Positions 36,287-45,841 of a stretch of DNA of 64,000 bases are shown here, piece after piece; the stretch's first letter is position 1, and each line of letters opens with the position of its first letter. The notes beneath the pieces were generated by a model. That model searched no databases and was not told the origin of the DNA. It saw nothing but the letters and a program-made list of their open reading frames with translations. The position numbers and the translations under genes were made by a program. This DNA comes from Nocardia vermiculata NBRC 100427 (GTDB lineage Bacteria > Actinomycetota > Actinomycetes > Mycobacteriales > Mycobacteriaceae), in assembly GCF_001613265.1 (NCBI RefSeq), contig NZ_BDCA01000033.1, positions 1 through 64,000 on the forward strand, in the 5' to 3' direction.

Positions 36287-37894
36287 ATGCCGATCCGCAC
36301 CCCCTGGCGCACCGGAATGCGGTGGCTGCCGTCGATCCTCATCAGCGCCGTTGCGCTTGCGGTGGCAACCATCACACCGCCCGTCCAGGCCGCACCTCCG
36401 GCGGGTGCGGAGCCCGTGGTGACCGTGACCGGCGGACAGATCCGCGGTGCGCGCGCAGACGGGGTCGTCCGGTATCTAGGAGTGCCGTTCGCGCACGCCG
36501 GGCGCTTCGCACCCCCACAACCGGCACCGGCATGGCCAGGGGTGCGCCCTGCGGTCGACCACGGCCCGCAGTGTGCGCAATCGTCCCCGGTCCCGGGGGT
36601 GGCACTGCAGCCGTCGAGCGAAGAGTGTCTCAGCATCGACCTCTACGTGCCCGAACACCCGGCCGGCACCACACTTCCGGTGATGGTATGGCTCTACGGC
36701 GGCGCGTTCGTGCTCGGATCCAATGCCCAATACGATGCTCCGACCCGGCTCGTCCGCGATGGCCGAGTGATCGTCGCCGTTCCGAATTATCGCGTCGGAC
36801 CCTTCGGATTTCTGGCCCTACCCGAGCTGGCCGCCGAGAATGACGGCGCGACAGGGACCTACGGCGTCATGGATCAGCAGGCAGCACTGCGCTGGATCCG
36901 CGACAACGCCGCCGGCTTCGGTGGAGATCCCGCTAATGTCACCCTGTTCGGCGAATCGGCCGGCGGCATGAGCGTATGCACTCAGCTCGCCTCTCCCACA
37001 GCTCGCGGTCTGTTCGCCAAGGCGATCGTCGAAAGCGGTTCGTGCGCACGAAGTCCGCTCGCGCCGCCCACCCGAGGGCTCGCCTATCAGCGATCAGCCG
37101 ACTACGCCTCCAGCCTGGGGTGCGCCGACCCCACCACCCGGGCGGCCTGTTTACGGGCACTGCCCCTCGATCGGCTCCTCGACTCCCCCACAACCCAGCT
37201 CAACACCATGGCCGTCACCTGGAGCCCGGTGCGTGACGGGGTAGTGGTGACCGATACCCCCGAGAACGCCTTGGCGGCCGGTGCCGCGCGTGACATCCCC
37301 CTGGTGGTGGGCAGCAACGCGGAGGAGGGTGCGACATTCATCGCCCTGCTCGACTATGCGCACGGCACCACCCCCTCGGCGATCGACTACACCGGGTGGG
37401 TGCGAGAACTGTTCGGCGAGAACACCGATCGCATTCTCCAGCGCTATCCGGGATCCACCTTTCCCACCCCTGCCGCTGCCAAGGAACGCGTGCTCACCGA
37501 CGGATTCTTCGCCTGCCCGGCACAATTCACAGCCGAGGCCGCCCGGCGCGGCGGCACAGCCGTATGGCGGTACCAGTTCAATGACGCCCTCCTACCCACC
37601 AATCCGCTACTGCCGGGCGCGTTCCACGGCGCCGAAGTCCCGTATGTATTCTCCGCGCTCATGGGCCTGCCCATCCCGTTGCCGCCTGCCGCCGACCGGC
37701 TTTCGCGTGACATTCAGGACAGCTGGGCGCAATTCGCCTATACAGGCAATCCCGAGACACCGGCACTCACCCCCTGGCCCAACGACGATGCCGACACTAC
37801 TCTGGAACTCGCGCGCAGCCATATCGGACTCGCGGACACCTTCGCCGCACAGCATCACTGCGACCTGTGGGCCGGCATCGATCACATCGGTTAG
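36287..37894 (+). CDS. secreted type-B carboxylesterase
   Basis: 535 residues. A Sec signal peptide (MRWLPSILISAVALAVATITPPVQA, cleavage about residue 35) is followed by a cholinesterase-type domain: the oxyanion loop WLYGGAFVLGS and nucleophile Ser224 in FGESAGGMS. Glu and His partners lie in NAEEGATF and GAFHGAEVPYVF. Hydrolyses esters outside the cytoplasm. Single gene, with the divergent MarR gene as its possible regulator. Confidence 0.94.
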   Translation: MPIRTPWRTGMRWLPSILISAVALAVATITPPVQAAPPAGAEPVVTVTGGQIRGARADGVVRYLGVPFAHAGRFAPPQPAPAWPGVRPAVDHGPQCAQSSPVPGVALQPSSEECLSIDLYVPEHPAGTTLPVMVWLYGGAFVLGSNAQYDAPTRLVRDGRVIVAVPNYRVGPFGFLALPELAAENDGATGTYGVMDQQAALRWIRDNAAGFGGDPANVTLFGESAGGMSVCTQLASPTARGLFAKAIVESGSCARSPLAPPTRGLAYQRSADYASSLGCADPTTRAACLRALPLDRLLDSPTTQLNTMAVTWSPVRDGVVVTDTPENALAAGAARDIPLVVGSNAEEGATFIALLDYAHGTTPSAIDYTGWVRELFGENTDRILQRYPGSTFPTPAAAKERVLTDGFFACPAQFTAEAARRGGTAVWRYQFNDALLPTNPLLPGAFHGAEVPYVFSALMGLPIPLPPAADRLSRDIQDSWAQFAYTGNPETPALTPWPNDDADTTLELARSHIGLADTFAAQHHCDLWAGIDHIG

Positions 37895-38044
37895 CGGCCG
37901 CACAACGAGTCTTGCTCCTGCCGGCGCGACCGAGGCCCACCACCGGTCGCCACACCGCGACCACCGTCTGCCGAGCACCGCCTCCACACCCGCAGGTGAC
38001 ATCGGCTCTGCGGCGTGAGCGACGCCGGTTCCGGACGGTCCGGC

Positions 38045-38908
38045 TCAGGGCATGCGGGCAGACACGCCCGCACCGATCTCCACCGTGTGACCGGTGACGT
38101 GCCGGGCCTCCGGTGAGGCGAGATAGATCGCCGCGGCCGTAATGTCCTCCGGCTCCGTCCATGGGACGCCCAGCGGGTTCAGCTTGGCGTACCGGCCGCG
38201 GACCTGCTCCCGTGTGGGTCCGTCCAAATCCGGCGCAAACAGTGAATACATGGCGGGGTTGTGCACCATATCCGTCGAAACGGTGCCGGGGCAGATGATA
38301 TTCGCGGTCACACCGGTGCCCGCCAATTCCAGAGCGAGGGTCTTGGTCAGCCCGATCACGCCCCATTTTGCCGCGACGTAGTGGCCCAGGTTGGGGGTGC
38401 CGGAGCGCCCGCCCATCGAGGAGATCGTGATGATCCGCCCCCACTGCTGTGCGGTCATGATCGGGGCGACGGCCCGTATCGTGTTGAACACTCCGGTCAA
38501 GTCGATATCGAGCATCGTCTGCCACTGCGCGTCCGACAGCTCGGTCACCGGTGCGAAACTGACCACGCCCGCATTGGCGATGCATACGTCGATCCGGCCG
38601 AAGGTCTCGACCGCAGTGTCGACGACTTCACGCATACGGGCCGAATCGCGAACGTCCGCTTGGACTGTCAGGCAACGCGCACCGGCCCGCTCCACCAGCG
38701 ACCGGGTTTCCTCGAGATCGTCGCCGGTGGCGAGTCCGTAGGGCACGGTGTCGACCTCGGCGCACAGGTCGACGGCGACGATCGAGGCTCCGCGGCGGGC
38801 GAATTCGACTGCATGGCTGCGACCTTGCCCGCGGGCCGCACCGGTGATCAGCACTGTCGTCCCGGCACGGTCGCCGGCGGTCTCGGTGGTGTGCTCGAAA
38901 TGTGTCAT
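38045..38908 (-). CDS. mycofactocin-coupled SDR family oxidoreductase
   Basis: 287 residues. The coenzyme loop is TGAARGQGRSHA, followed by the insertion VDTVPYGLATGDDLEETRSLVERAGARC that is diagnostic of SDRs whose nicotinamide cofactor does not exchange and which use the peptide-derived redox carrier mycofactocin. Catalytic YVAAKWG. ATG at 38908 overlaps the upstream amidohydrolase stop (ATGA). Oxidises an alcohol, perhaps a terpenoid or steroid. Confidence 0.92.
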   Translation of the reverse strand: MTHFEHTTETAGDRAGTTVLITGAARGQGRSHAVEFARRGASIVAVDLCAEVDTVPYGLATGDDLEETRSLVERAGARCLTVQADVRDSARMREVVDTAVETFGRIDVCIANAGVVSFAPVTELSDAQWQTMLDIDLTGVFNTIRAVAPIMTAQQWGRIITISSMGGRSGTPNLGHYVAAKWGVIGLTKTLALELAGTGVTANIICPGTVSTDMVHNPAMYSLFAPDLDGPTREQVRGRYAKLNPLGVPWTEPEDITAAAIYLASPEARHVTGHTVEIGAGVSARMP

Positions 38909-39762
38909 CGGATCCGGTATGTCCTCACGGCGGTGTCGGTATAGAAGGACTGTTGCTCGGCGGCGGACGCTTCGCCGAGCAGGACGGCGAGCGTGTCGAT
39001 CCATTGCCGGTAGCTGCCGGCCACCGTTTCGATCGGCATGTTCGAGCCGAACATCACTCGGTCCCAGCCGAACTCGGCAATCGCCGTCTCGACCCAGGGG
39101 CGCAGCACATCGACCGACAGGTCGGTGGTCGTCATCCCCAGACCCGTGACCTTGCACGTGCTGCCGGGCCGTTCGGCGCAGTGGCGGATCGCCTCCTGCC
39201 AGGCGCGGAAGCCGTCGTTGTCGGTCGTGCTCGGCCATCCGGTGTGTTCGAGCACGACGGGAAGCTGCGGATGCTCGGCGAGTACATCGAGCCACCGGTG
39301 CATGTCCTCGGGGCCGGTCACCAGGTCGAACACATAGCCGTGGCGTTGCAACCACGACAGCACGGTCGCCGCCGCACCGGATTCGGGTTCCAGACCCGAC
39401 AGCACCCGTATTCCGCGGAAGCGGGCACGACTTGCCTGCTGCTCCAGGTCGGCGAGGAGCGCGTCGCGGTCGAGGCCGGGGTCGACACTGCCGATCATCA
39501 CCAGCTCCAGTCCGTCGCGGTCGGCGAGTTCGTCGACCCACCGTGCCTCGTCGAGGTAGGCGCGCGCAGCGGTGGTCGCCGACACGTGCACGAACTTCTC
39601 GACCGGTAGCCCACCCGCCGCGGCCCGATAGTCCGCGGGGAGGAAATCCGCGTACAGGTCGTGGACCCCGGCCTGCTCCGCGAAGGGCCGCAATGCGGTG
39701 TACCAATCATTTTCGCTGACCTGCCACAGATGCATATGCGCATCGACGACTCCAGTGACCAT
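38905..39762 (-). CDS. amidohydrolase family 2 (lactonase/decarboxylase-like)
   Basis: 285 residues, TIM-barrel. VDAHMHLWQV has the H-x-H metal motif; EHTGWP and MFGSNMP complete the site. Close in style to L-fuconolactonase/2-pyrone-4,6-dicarboxylate hydrolases. ATG at 39762 follows GAGGAG. Sits 10 bp after the LLM gene and 4-bp-overlaps the mycofactocin-type SDR, so it is the middle gene of a three-gene operon. Confidence 0.92.
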   Translation of the reverse strand: MVTGVVDAHMHLWQVSENDWYTALRPFAEQAGVHDLYADFLPADYRAAAGGLPVEKFVHVSATTAARAYLDEARWVDELADRDGLELVMIGSVDPGLDRDALLADLEQQASRARFRGIRVLSGLEPESGAAATVLSWLQRHGYVFDLVTGPEDMHRWLDVLAEHPQLPVVLEHTGWPSTTDNDGFRAWQEAIRHCAERPGSTCKVTGLGMTTTDLSVDVLRPWVETAIAEFGWDRVMFGSNMPIETVAGSYRQWIDTLAVLLGEASAAEQQSFYTDTAVRTYRIR

Positions 39763-39772
39763 CGTGTACTCC

Positions 39773-40783
39773 TCACCAGCTGTGCAATGTGGGCATGACC
39801 CGCTCTGCGAACCGGGCGACCGCGTCGTACCCCTCACCTCGCAGGTCGATGCCCGGGTGTGGGCCGAACAGCACCAGGTCGGTCAGCCCGAGCCCACGTA
39901 CGTGCGGTTCGAGAGTTTCGAGAACCAGGTCCGCGGTGCCGATCAATTCGTTGGCTCGGTATGTCTCGGCCGACGGCGCCAAGCCGTATTCGAGATCCGG
40001 GTCGCCGAATTCCGAGCGAATCGTGCGGTAGTAGTCCCACCGGTGGTGGTAGTGGTGTTTGTTCCGCTGCCACACGGCGTCGGGTTCTTCGTCGGTGACG
40101 GTGATGCTCCACGGATTCGATACCCGCGTCGACCCCCGTGCGATCCCGGCCGAGTCGAGCGCCGCGTGATACGCCGCATGCACGGCCGGATCGACGCTGG
40201 CCGCAGCGAGATTCGCTCCGTGCCGACCGGCGCGCTCGGCCGCCGCAACGGTGGTCGCGGCGACCCAGATCGGCGGGTGCGGTTGCTGGACAGGTGTGGG
40301 TTGAACCCGGACGTCGTCCAGGGTGTAGTGCCGGCCGTGATGGGAGAACGACTGACCGGACCAGCCCTGCGGAAGGATATCGAGGGCCTCTTCCATCCGG
40401 GACGGACGCGTCTTCGGATCGAGCCCGAATGCTCGGTATTCGGCGAGGCTGTGACCGATCCCGAGACCCACGTCCAGACGCCCGCCGGAGAGTTGGTCGA
40501 GCACCGCCGTCTCCTGAGCGAGAGCCAGCGGATGATGCAACGGCGCGACATAGATGTACGAGCCGACTCGGGCCGTCGTCGTCCGTGTCGCCAGCGAACC
40601 CAGAAATACCGGCATGGAGGGGCCGTAACCGTCGGAAGTGAAGAAGTGCTCCTGGACCAGCAACGAATCGAAGCCGAGCTTCTCGGCCTGCTCGAACAGC
40701 CACAGGCAGTCGCTCCACATCTGCTGCCAGGATTCCTCGCGATACGGCGACTTGCGCATCTCCAACGTCAAACCCACCCGCAT
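39773..40783 (-). CDS. LLM class flavin-dependent oxidoreductase
   Basis: 336 residues, luciferase-like TIM barrel: VQEHFF near the N-terminus, APLHHPLALAQETAVLDQLSGGRLDVGLGIGH for flavin binding, and RPSRMEEALDIL. Uses reduced FMN or F420. ATG at 40783 follows GGAGGTG. First gene of the operon with the amidohydrolase and the mycofactocin-type SDR; together they look like oxidation of an alcohol, monooxygenation and hydrolysis of a lactone, which is inference. Confidence 0.93.
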   Translation of the reverse strand: MRVGLTLEMRKSPYREESWQQMWSDCLWLFEQAEKLGFDSLLVQEHFFTSDGYGPSMPVFLGSLATRTTTARVGSYIYVAPLHHPLALAQETAVLDQLSGGRLDVGLGIGHSLAEYRAFGLDPKTRPSRMEEALDILPQGWSGQSFSHHGRHYTLDDVRVQPTPVQQPHPPIWVAATTVAAAERAGRHGANLAAASVDPAVHAAYHAALDSAGIARGSTRVSNPWSITVTDEEPDAVWQRNKHHYHHRWDYYRTIRSEFGDPDLEYGLAPSAETYRANELIGTADLVLETLEPHVRGLGLTDLVLFGPHPGIDLRGEGYDAVARFAERVMPTLHSW

Positions 40784-40836
40784 GAACACACCTCCGGAAG
40801 CATCGGTCCCACCATCCTGCGATGGCACGAACTCGG

Positions 40837-40851
40837 ATCGCCAATACCGAT
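40837..40851. promoter_or_regulatory. LysR-type binding site between LLM operon and lysR
   Basis: ATCG and CGAT flank CCAATAC, giving the T-N11-A motif of LysR regulators. It lies 54 bp before the LLM start and 19 bp before the regulator start. Confidence 0.5.
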
Positions 40852-40869
40852 ATTTCCGTGATCTAGTAT

Positions 40870-41781
40870 GTGGACATGCTGGATCTGGTCAGCCTGCGCG
40901 ACCTCCAATACATCGTCGCGGTCGACCGGGAACGCAGCATCACTCGCGCGGCCGCCGCGATCCCGATGGCCCAGCCCGCATTGAGTCAGGCGATCGCGCG
41001 GATCGAGCGCCGCCTCGGTGTCACGCTGTTCCGGCGTACGAGCCGCACCGTCGTACCGACCGCCGCCGGCAGCCTGCTCGCCGACCGAGCGCGGACCATC
41101 CTGACCGACATCCACCACGCCGTGCGCGATACGCGCGCGGCCGGCGGCCACCAGCACGTGCGTATCCACGTCACCGAACCGTCACTGACGGTGCCCCGCC
41201 GGGTCTTCGCGGCCGTGCGCAGCGCCCTCCCGGACACGGCGGTACGCCAGATGACGGTGCCGCGGTCGCAGGTGGCCGACATGCTCGCGAGCGGAGAACT
41301 CACACTCGCCGTCGGACCGCGCGAAGACGGCGCCCGCATCGAGGCGGGCCGGCTGTGCCGAGAACGCGTCGTCGCCGTCATGTCCGACACACATCCACTG
41401 GCCGCGGCGCGAGCCGTCACACCGGCGCAAGTCGTGGCGTATCCGATCGTGACGATCGACGACGACATGAGCGACTGGAATGCGACCGTCACCCGCTATC
41501 TCACCCGCGCCGGCCACATTCCGCAGTGGACCGGATCCTCGGCGTTCGGCGCCGTTGCCGCAGCGGACCTGACCAACGAAACACAGGCCGTCTTCCTGGC
41601 CATCGAATCGATCGCGCGCAGCCAGCCTGCGGGGCGCACCTACCGCCCGTTCACACCCAACTGGCAGATCACCTGGTTTCTCAACTGGCACCGCGACACC
41701 GCGAACGCCACATTCGCCGAAACCGTCGTCGGCGCAGTACGGCGGAGCTTTCGGCCGTCCGACACCAGCGACGGCGAATAG
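40870..41781 (+). CDS. LysR family transcriptional regulator
   Basis: 303 residues. The N-terminal helix-turn-helix is LRDLQYIVAVDRERSITRAAAAIPMAQPALSQAIARIERRLGVTLFRRTSR, followed by a periplasmic-binding-protein-like effector domain. GTG at 40870 or ATG at 40876 (two codons later) start it. Divergent from the LLM/amidohydrolase/SDR operon, the normal arrangement for its target. Confidence 0.93.
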   Translation: MDMLDLVSLRDLQYIVAVDRERSITRAAAAIPMAQPALSQAIARIERRLGVTLFRRTSRTVVPTAAGSLLADRARTILTDIHHAVRDTRAAGGHQHVRIHVTEPSLTVPRRVFAAVRSALPDTAVRQMTVPRSQVADMLASGELTLAVGPREDGARIEAGRLCRERVVAVMSDTHPLAAARAVTPAQVVAYPIVTIDDDMSDWNATVTRYLTRAGHIPQWTGSSAFGAVAAADLTNETQAVFLAIESIARSQPAGRTYRPFTPNWQITWFLNWHRDTANATFAETVVGAVRRSFRPSDTSDGE

Positions 41782-42146
41782 CTCCCGCTCGGAGCACCCA
41801 CCGCTCCATCGACCGCGATCGGTGCCCTTCGGACGAGCGAGCCCGGGTGCACCACCGAATTGCCGGCGCACGACAACCGACCGGCGCGTGTTCGACCACA
41901 CGTTCGAAGCCTGTTCCCATAAGGGGCGAATCACACCTGGCAGACAACGGGACACCGGTGCCGGCTCGTGATCGCGCCGATACACACAGACGCGACGGCG
42001 GCAATACACAGGCAACAAGCTGCAGTGCTGGATTCTTCTAAAAATGTTGGACTGCAACACGTTCCGGTATGGTCGTCCAGCGTGCCCACACAACACATGC
42101 CAGGTGGTCCCACAGCAGGCAGCAGAAAGGGACACAACGCGACACC
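41782..42146. other. 365-bp intergenic region before the P450 gene
   Basis: No gene seen. TGTTG and CAACA are 5-bp arms around GACTG at 42045-42059, and TATGGT follows at 42069-42074. These could be an operator and -10 box, but the match is weak. Confidence 0.35.
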
Positions 42147-43412
42147 ATGCGCGAGGGTCGTGCGTTGAGCAATACAGATCCGAGATTCCAGGGTGGCACT
42201 CCCGGCCCGCGCAGGTCCCCGGAGTCCACCACCGCCCCCGTCCGGCTCGACGACCCCGCGTTCGCGGCCGACCCCCACCACATGTACCGAACCATGCGCC
42301 GGCACGGCCCGCTGGTGCCGGTCGAACTGTCCGCCGGAGTGCCCGCGACGCTCGTGGTCGGCTATCAGGTGGCCGTGCAGATCCTCAACGACGAGCACCA
42401 CTTCCCCGCCGACCCGCGTAGATGGGAGAACAACGCCGGCCCGGGGTGTCCGATGGTGCCGATGCTGGGCTATCGCCAGAATGCGTTGCGCACCGCGGGG
42501 GTGGAACACGAGCGCTACCGGCGCACCATCATCGCGGCATTGGATACCGTCAACCTGCACACGGTGCACGACACGGTCGCGCGGGCGGCCGAAACACTGA
42601 TCAACGGCTTCTGCGAACGCGGGACCGCGGATCTGCAGATGGACTACGCCTACCCGCTGACCTTCCGGGTCATCAGTGAGCTGATGGGATTTCCCGAAGA
42701 TGCCGCGGCCGCGGCATATCAGGGAATGGCGGCGATGCTGGAAGGCGAAGGCGCCGAAGAGGGGCAGCAGCGTTTCGTCGAGGCACTCGTCGGCGTCGTC
42801 CAGCAGAAGCAGGCCGAGCCCGGCGACGACCTGACCTCACAGCTGCTGCAGCATCCAGACGGGCTCGACCTGATGGAGATGGTGAATCAGGCGGCACTGC
42901 TGTTCTCGATGGGCACGGAGCCGACCTGCAATCTCATCCTCAACGCGTTGCTGCTGTTGATGACCGACGGACAATACGGCGGCGAGATCCTCAGTGGCGC
43001 CATGGCCACCCGGGACGCCATCGATGCCGTGCTGTTCGAGGACCCACCGCTGGCGAACTGGTGCGTGAGCTATCCCAAGCAGCCGCAACTGGTCGGCGAT
43101 AGGTGGCTGCCGGCCGATCAACCGGTGGTCGTCAGCTTGGCCGCGTGCAACAACGATCCGTCCGTCGCCGGCGGCGACCGTAAGGGCAACCGGTCACATC
43201 TGGCGTGGGGCGCCGGACCGCACGCCTGTCCGGCACAGCCGCTCGCACTGACGATCGCCTCGCAGGCCATCGATCTACTGCTCGACGCACTACCCGATAT
43301 CCGTTCGCAAGTGCCTGTGCAGCAACTGGATTGGCGACCGGGACAGTTCCACCGCGCGGTGGCGGCACTTCCGGTCCGGTTTCCGGCCTGCCCGCCGATG
43401 CGTCTCACCTGA
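42147..43412 (+). CDS. cytochrome P450 lacking the ExxR motif (CYP157-like)
   Basis: 421 residues. Heme-ligand Cys361 is in WGAGPHACPAQPLAL, and the NNDPS region is in place. The K-helix that normally reads E-x-x-R is AVLF (294-297) before EDPP, and the I-helix has SMGTEPT instead of A/G-G-x-D/E-T. Loss of ExxR is known for the CYP157 family of Streptomyces conservons. Here none of the conservon genes (kinase, roadblock, DUF742, GTPase) flank it. TTG at 42165, 7-8 bases after GAGGG, is an alternative start. Confidence 0.85.
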   Translation: MREGRALSNTDPRFQGGTPGPRRSPESTTAPVRLDDPAFAADPHHMYRTMRRHGPLVPVELSAGVPATLVVGYQVAVQILNDEHHFPADPRRWENNAGPGCPMVPMLGYRQNALRTAGVEHERYRRTIIAALDTVNLHTVHDTVARAAETLINGFCERGTADLQMDYAYPLTFRVISELMGFPEDAAAAAYQGMAAMLEGEGAEEGQQRFVEALVGVVQQKQAEPGDDLTSQLLQHPDGLDLMEMVNQAALLFSMGTEPTCNLILNALLLLMTDGQYGGEILSGAMATRDAIDAVLFEDPPLANWCVSYPKQPQLVGDRWLPADQPVVVSLAACNNDPSVAGGDRKGNRSHLAWGAGPHACPAQPLALTIASQAIDLLLDALPDIRSQVPVQQLDWRPGQFHRAVAALPVRFPACPPMRLT

Positions 43413-43519
43413 CCGCCCGCATACCGGTCGGTAAGGAATCGGAACCACCAACGCGCGCAAGGATATTCCGCTAACCTCCAGACATCGCACGCCGTCTCGT
43501 CGAAAGGCAGATCTCACGG

Positions 43520-45163
43520 ATGACAACGACCTCGCAGCACTCCGCATCCTCGTCCCGGCAGCACGCTCGCGAGATCGACGCAGTTGTCGTCGGCGCCGGA
43601 TTCGCCGGTCTGCACATGCTGTACAAGCTGCGCGGCCTCGGGCTGTCGGTGCAGGTGTACGAAGCGGGCGACGGGATCGGCGGCACCTGGTATTGGAACC
43701 GCTATCCGGGTGCGCGCGTCGACGTGAAGAGCATGTACTACAACTACTCCTTCGACCCCGAGCTCGAGCAGGAGTGGGAGTGGACGGAGAAGCTGCCGCC
43801 GCAGCCGGAGTTGCTCCGGTACATCAACCACGTCGCGGACCGCTTCGATCTGCGTAAGGACGTGCAGTTGCGCACCCGGGTCACCGCCGCGGTGTACGAC
43901 GAGTCCACCGCGCGGTGGCAGATCACGACCGATCGGGGCGAGCTCGTGTCGGCGCGATTCGTGATCATGGCGACAGGTTGCCTGTCGGCGCCGAAGCTGG
44001 TGGAGATCCCGGGCGTCGAGACGTTCCGGGGTCGCAGTTTCCACACCGGTAACTGGCCCGAGCAGGAGGTGGATTTCACCGGTCGGCGGGTTGCGGTGAT
44101 CGGCACCGGTTCCTCTGGTGTGCAAGTCATTCCGCTCATCGCCGAATCGGCCGGACAGCTCACCGTATTCCAGCGAACCCCGAACTATGTTCTCCCCGCC
44201 GGCAATCACACGATCGATCCCGACTTCCAACGCGACATCAAGTCCCGCTATCGCGAAGTGCGCAAGGCCAATCGGGAATCGTCGTTCGGTATCGCGCGCC
44301 CCGAAGCCACCAAGGGTGCACTCGAGGTGAGTGAGGAGGAGCGCAACGCCTTCTACCGCGCGGTGTGGGACGACAAGAACAGCGAACTGGTCAGCATGCT
44401 GACCGGCTTCACCGACACCCTCCTCGACGAGAGGTCGAACGAGACTGCAGCCCAGTTCATTCGGGACCGAATCGCCGAGATCGTCGAGGATCCGGCGGTG
44501 GCTCGGATACTGCAGCCCGCCGGACTGTTCGGCGTCAAACGTCCGGTCCTGGGGACGCGCTATTACGAAACCTTCAATCGCTCCAATGTCCGGCTCGTGG
44601 ACGTCGCCGCGACCCCGCTCACCTCGATCACCGAGTCCGGACTCGCGACGACGGAGGAAAATTTCGAGTTCGACGACATCATCTACGCCACCGGATACGA
44701 CGCGATGACCGGCGCGCTGGACGCGATCGACATCCGCGGCCGGGAGGGTGCGTCACTGCGCGAGAAATGGGCCGCCGGTCCCGTCACCTACCTCGGCCTC
44801 ACCGTGGCGGGCTTTCCGAACCTGTTCACGATCACCGGCCCGGGCAGCCCCTCGGTCCTGTCGAACATGCTGGTTTCCATCGAGCAGCACGTCGACTGGG
44901 TGGGCGATGCCATCGACGCGCTGCGTTCCAAGGGTGTCACGACCATCGAGGCCGAACCCGCCGCGGAGCAGGAATGGACCCGCCACGTCGACGAGGCCGG
45001 CAACATGACGCTGTACCCGAAGGTGGACTCCTGGTACGTCGGATCGAACGTGCCGGGCAAACCGAGGGTGATGTACGCCTACATCGGCGGTGTCGGCGCC
45101 TACCGCGAGAAGTGCGAGCAGGTCGCCGCGGACGACTATGCGGGGTTCACTCTGAGCCGTTGA
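43520..45163 (+). CDS. Baeyer-Villiger-type flavin monooxygenase
   Basis: 547 residues. Two Rossmann motifs, GAGFAG (25-30) and GTGSSG (195-200), flank the BVMO fingerprint F-x-G-x-x-x-H-x-x-x-W-P, here FRGRSFHTGNWP (169-180). GGTWYWNRYPGARVDVKS is typical of the cyclohexanone/pentadecanone monooxygenase group. It inserts oxygen next to a ketone using FAD and NADPH. 107 bp after the P450 gene on the same strand. Confidence 0.94.
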   Translation: MTTTSQHSASSSRQHAREIDAVVVGAGFAGLHMLYKLRGLGLSVQVYEAGDGIGGTWYWNRYPGARVDVKSMYYNYSFDPELEQEWEWTEKLPPQPELLRYINHVADRFDLRKDVQLRTRVTAAVYDESTARWQITTDRGELVSARFVIMATGCLSAPKLVEIPGVETFRGRSFHTGNWPEQEVDFTGRRVAVIGTGSSGVQVIPLIAESAGQLTVFQRTPNYVLPAGNHTIDPDFQRDIKSRYREVRKANRESSFGIARPEATKGALEVSEEERNAFYRAVWDDKNSELVSMLTGFTDTLLDERSNETAAQFIRDRIAEIVEDPAVARILQPAGLFGVKRPVLGTRYYETFNRSNVRLVDVAATPLTSITESGLATTEENFEFDDIIYATGYDAMTGALDAIDIRGREGASLREKWAAGPVTYLGLTVAGFPNLFTITGPGSPSVLSNMLVSIEQHVDWVGDAIDALRSKGVTTIEAEPAAEQEWTRHVDEAGNMTLYPKVDSWYVGSNVPGKPRVMYAYIGGVGAYREKCEQVAADDYAGFTLSR

Positions 45164-45235
45164 TCGGGCCCCTGCCGCTGCCGGCGGGCCGATGCGGCCG
45201 GTAGCAGCAGGGTATCGGTTGTCGCCGCGACGCCG

Positions 45236-45250
45236 CTGCCGAAGCGGCAG
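45236..45250. terminator. small hairpin downstream of the BVMO gene
   Basis: CTGCCG and CGGCAG pair perfectly around AAG, 72 bp past the BVMO stop and in front of the convergent reductase gene. No T-tract. Confidence 0.35.
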
Positions 45251-45364
45251 TCGTACTTGTCGTCATCCCGTGGCGAGCAGAAGGCTGCAGCGCTGAGCGG
45301 CCGAGCTCGTCACGGCTGCGCTCAGGGCGCGTGAGATTCGAACAACCTGCTGCCGCAACGGCAG

Positions 45365-45760
45365 TCAGACGGCATCGAACACGATGATTCCGCCGATCCT
45401 GTTGCCGAGGCGTACGAAGCGGGGCACCTCCGAACCGGCTGCTCCGGGCGGCATGATACGCGGGTTACACACCGTGACGGTACCGCCGCGAAGACGCAGC
45501 CGCGCCTCGCCGGCAGCGACCACGTTCCGGGCCCACTGGGTCTCACCGTGCAGCAGCAGGACCGCCAGCACCCCGCCGCGACGTGAGATCTTGACCGGCG
45601 TCTCGTATCTGTTTCCCGATCTGCGGCCGACATGCTCGACCACGGCGTACCCCGGTAGCGACGGCCCGACACGCCGCATCCAGGGATTCACGTACCGCAC
45701 GCCCAGCCGATCGATCCACTTCGGGAAGAAGTGCGGCAGTGAACCATCGATGCTCGTCAT
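45365..45760 (-). CDS. deazaflavin (F420)-dependent nitroreductase family protein
   Basis: 131 residues of the Ddn/PNPOx-like split-barrel fold: HVGRRSGNRYETPVKI is the usual F420-binding strand-turn (normally T-x-G-R-x-S-G-x-x-R), followed by LLLHGETQWARNVVAAGEARLRLRG. Reduces quinones or nitro compounds with F420H2. Convergent with the BVMO gene. Confidence 0.88.
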   Translation of the reverse strand: MTSIDGSLPHFFPKWIDRLGVRYVNPWMRRVGPSLPGYAVVEHVGRRSGNRYETPVKISRRGGVLAVLLLHGETQWARNVVAAGEARLRLRGGTVTVCNPRIMPPGAAGSEVPRFVRLGNRIGGIIVFDAV

Positions 45761-45841
45761 ATCGATCAGAGTAGGGGCGTGCGGCCCCTCGATCCGAGGA
45801 GAATCGATCGAGCCTGCCCGCAGCAGAAGGAAGTGGAGACG

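Noticed and set aside
45325-45350. T-loop-like GTTCGAATC on the minus strand, possible tRNA
   Set aside because: No T-stem or acceptor pairing is possible around it, and no D- or anticodon arm lies at the right distance.
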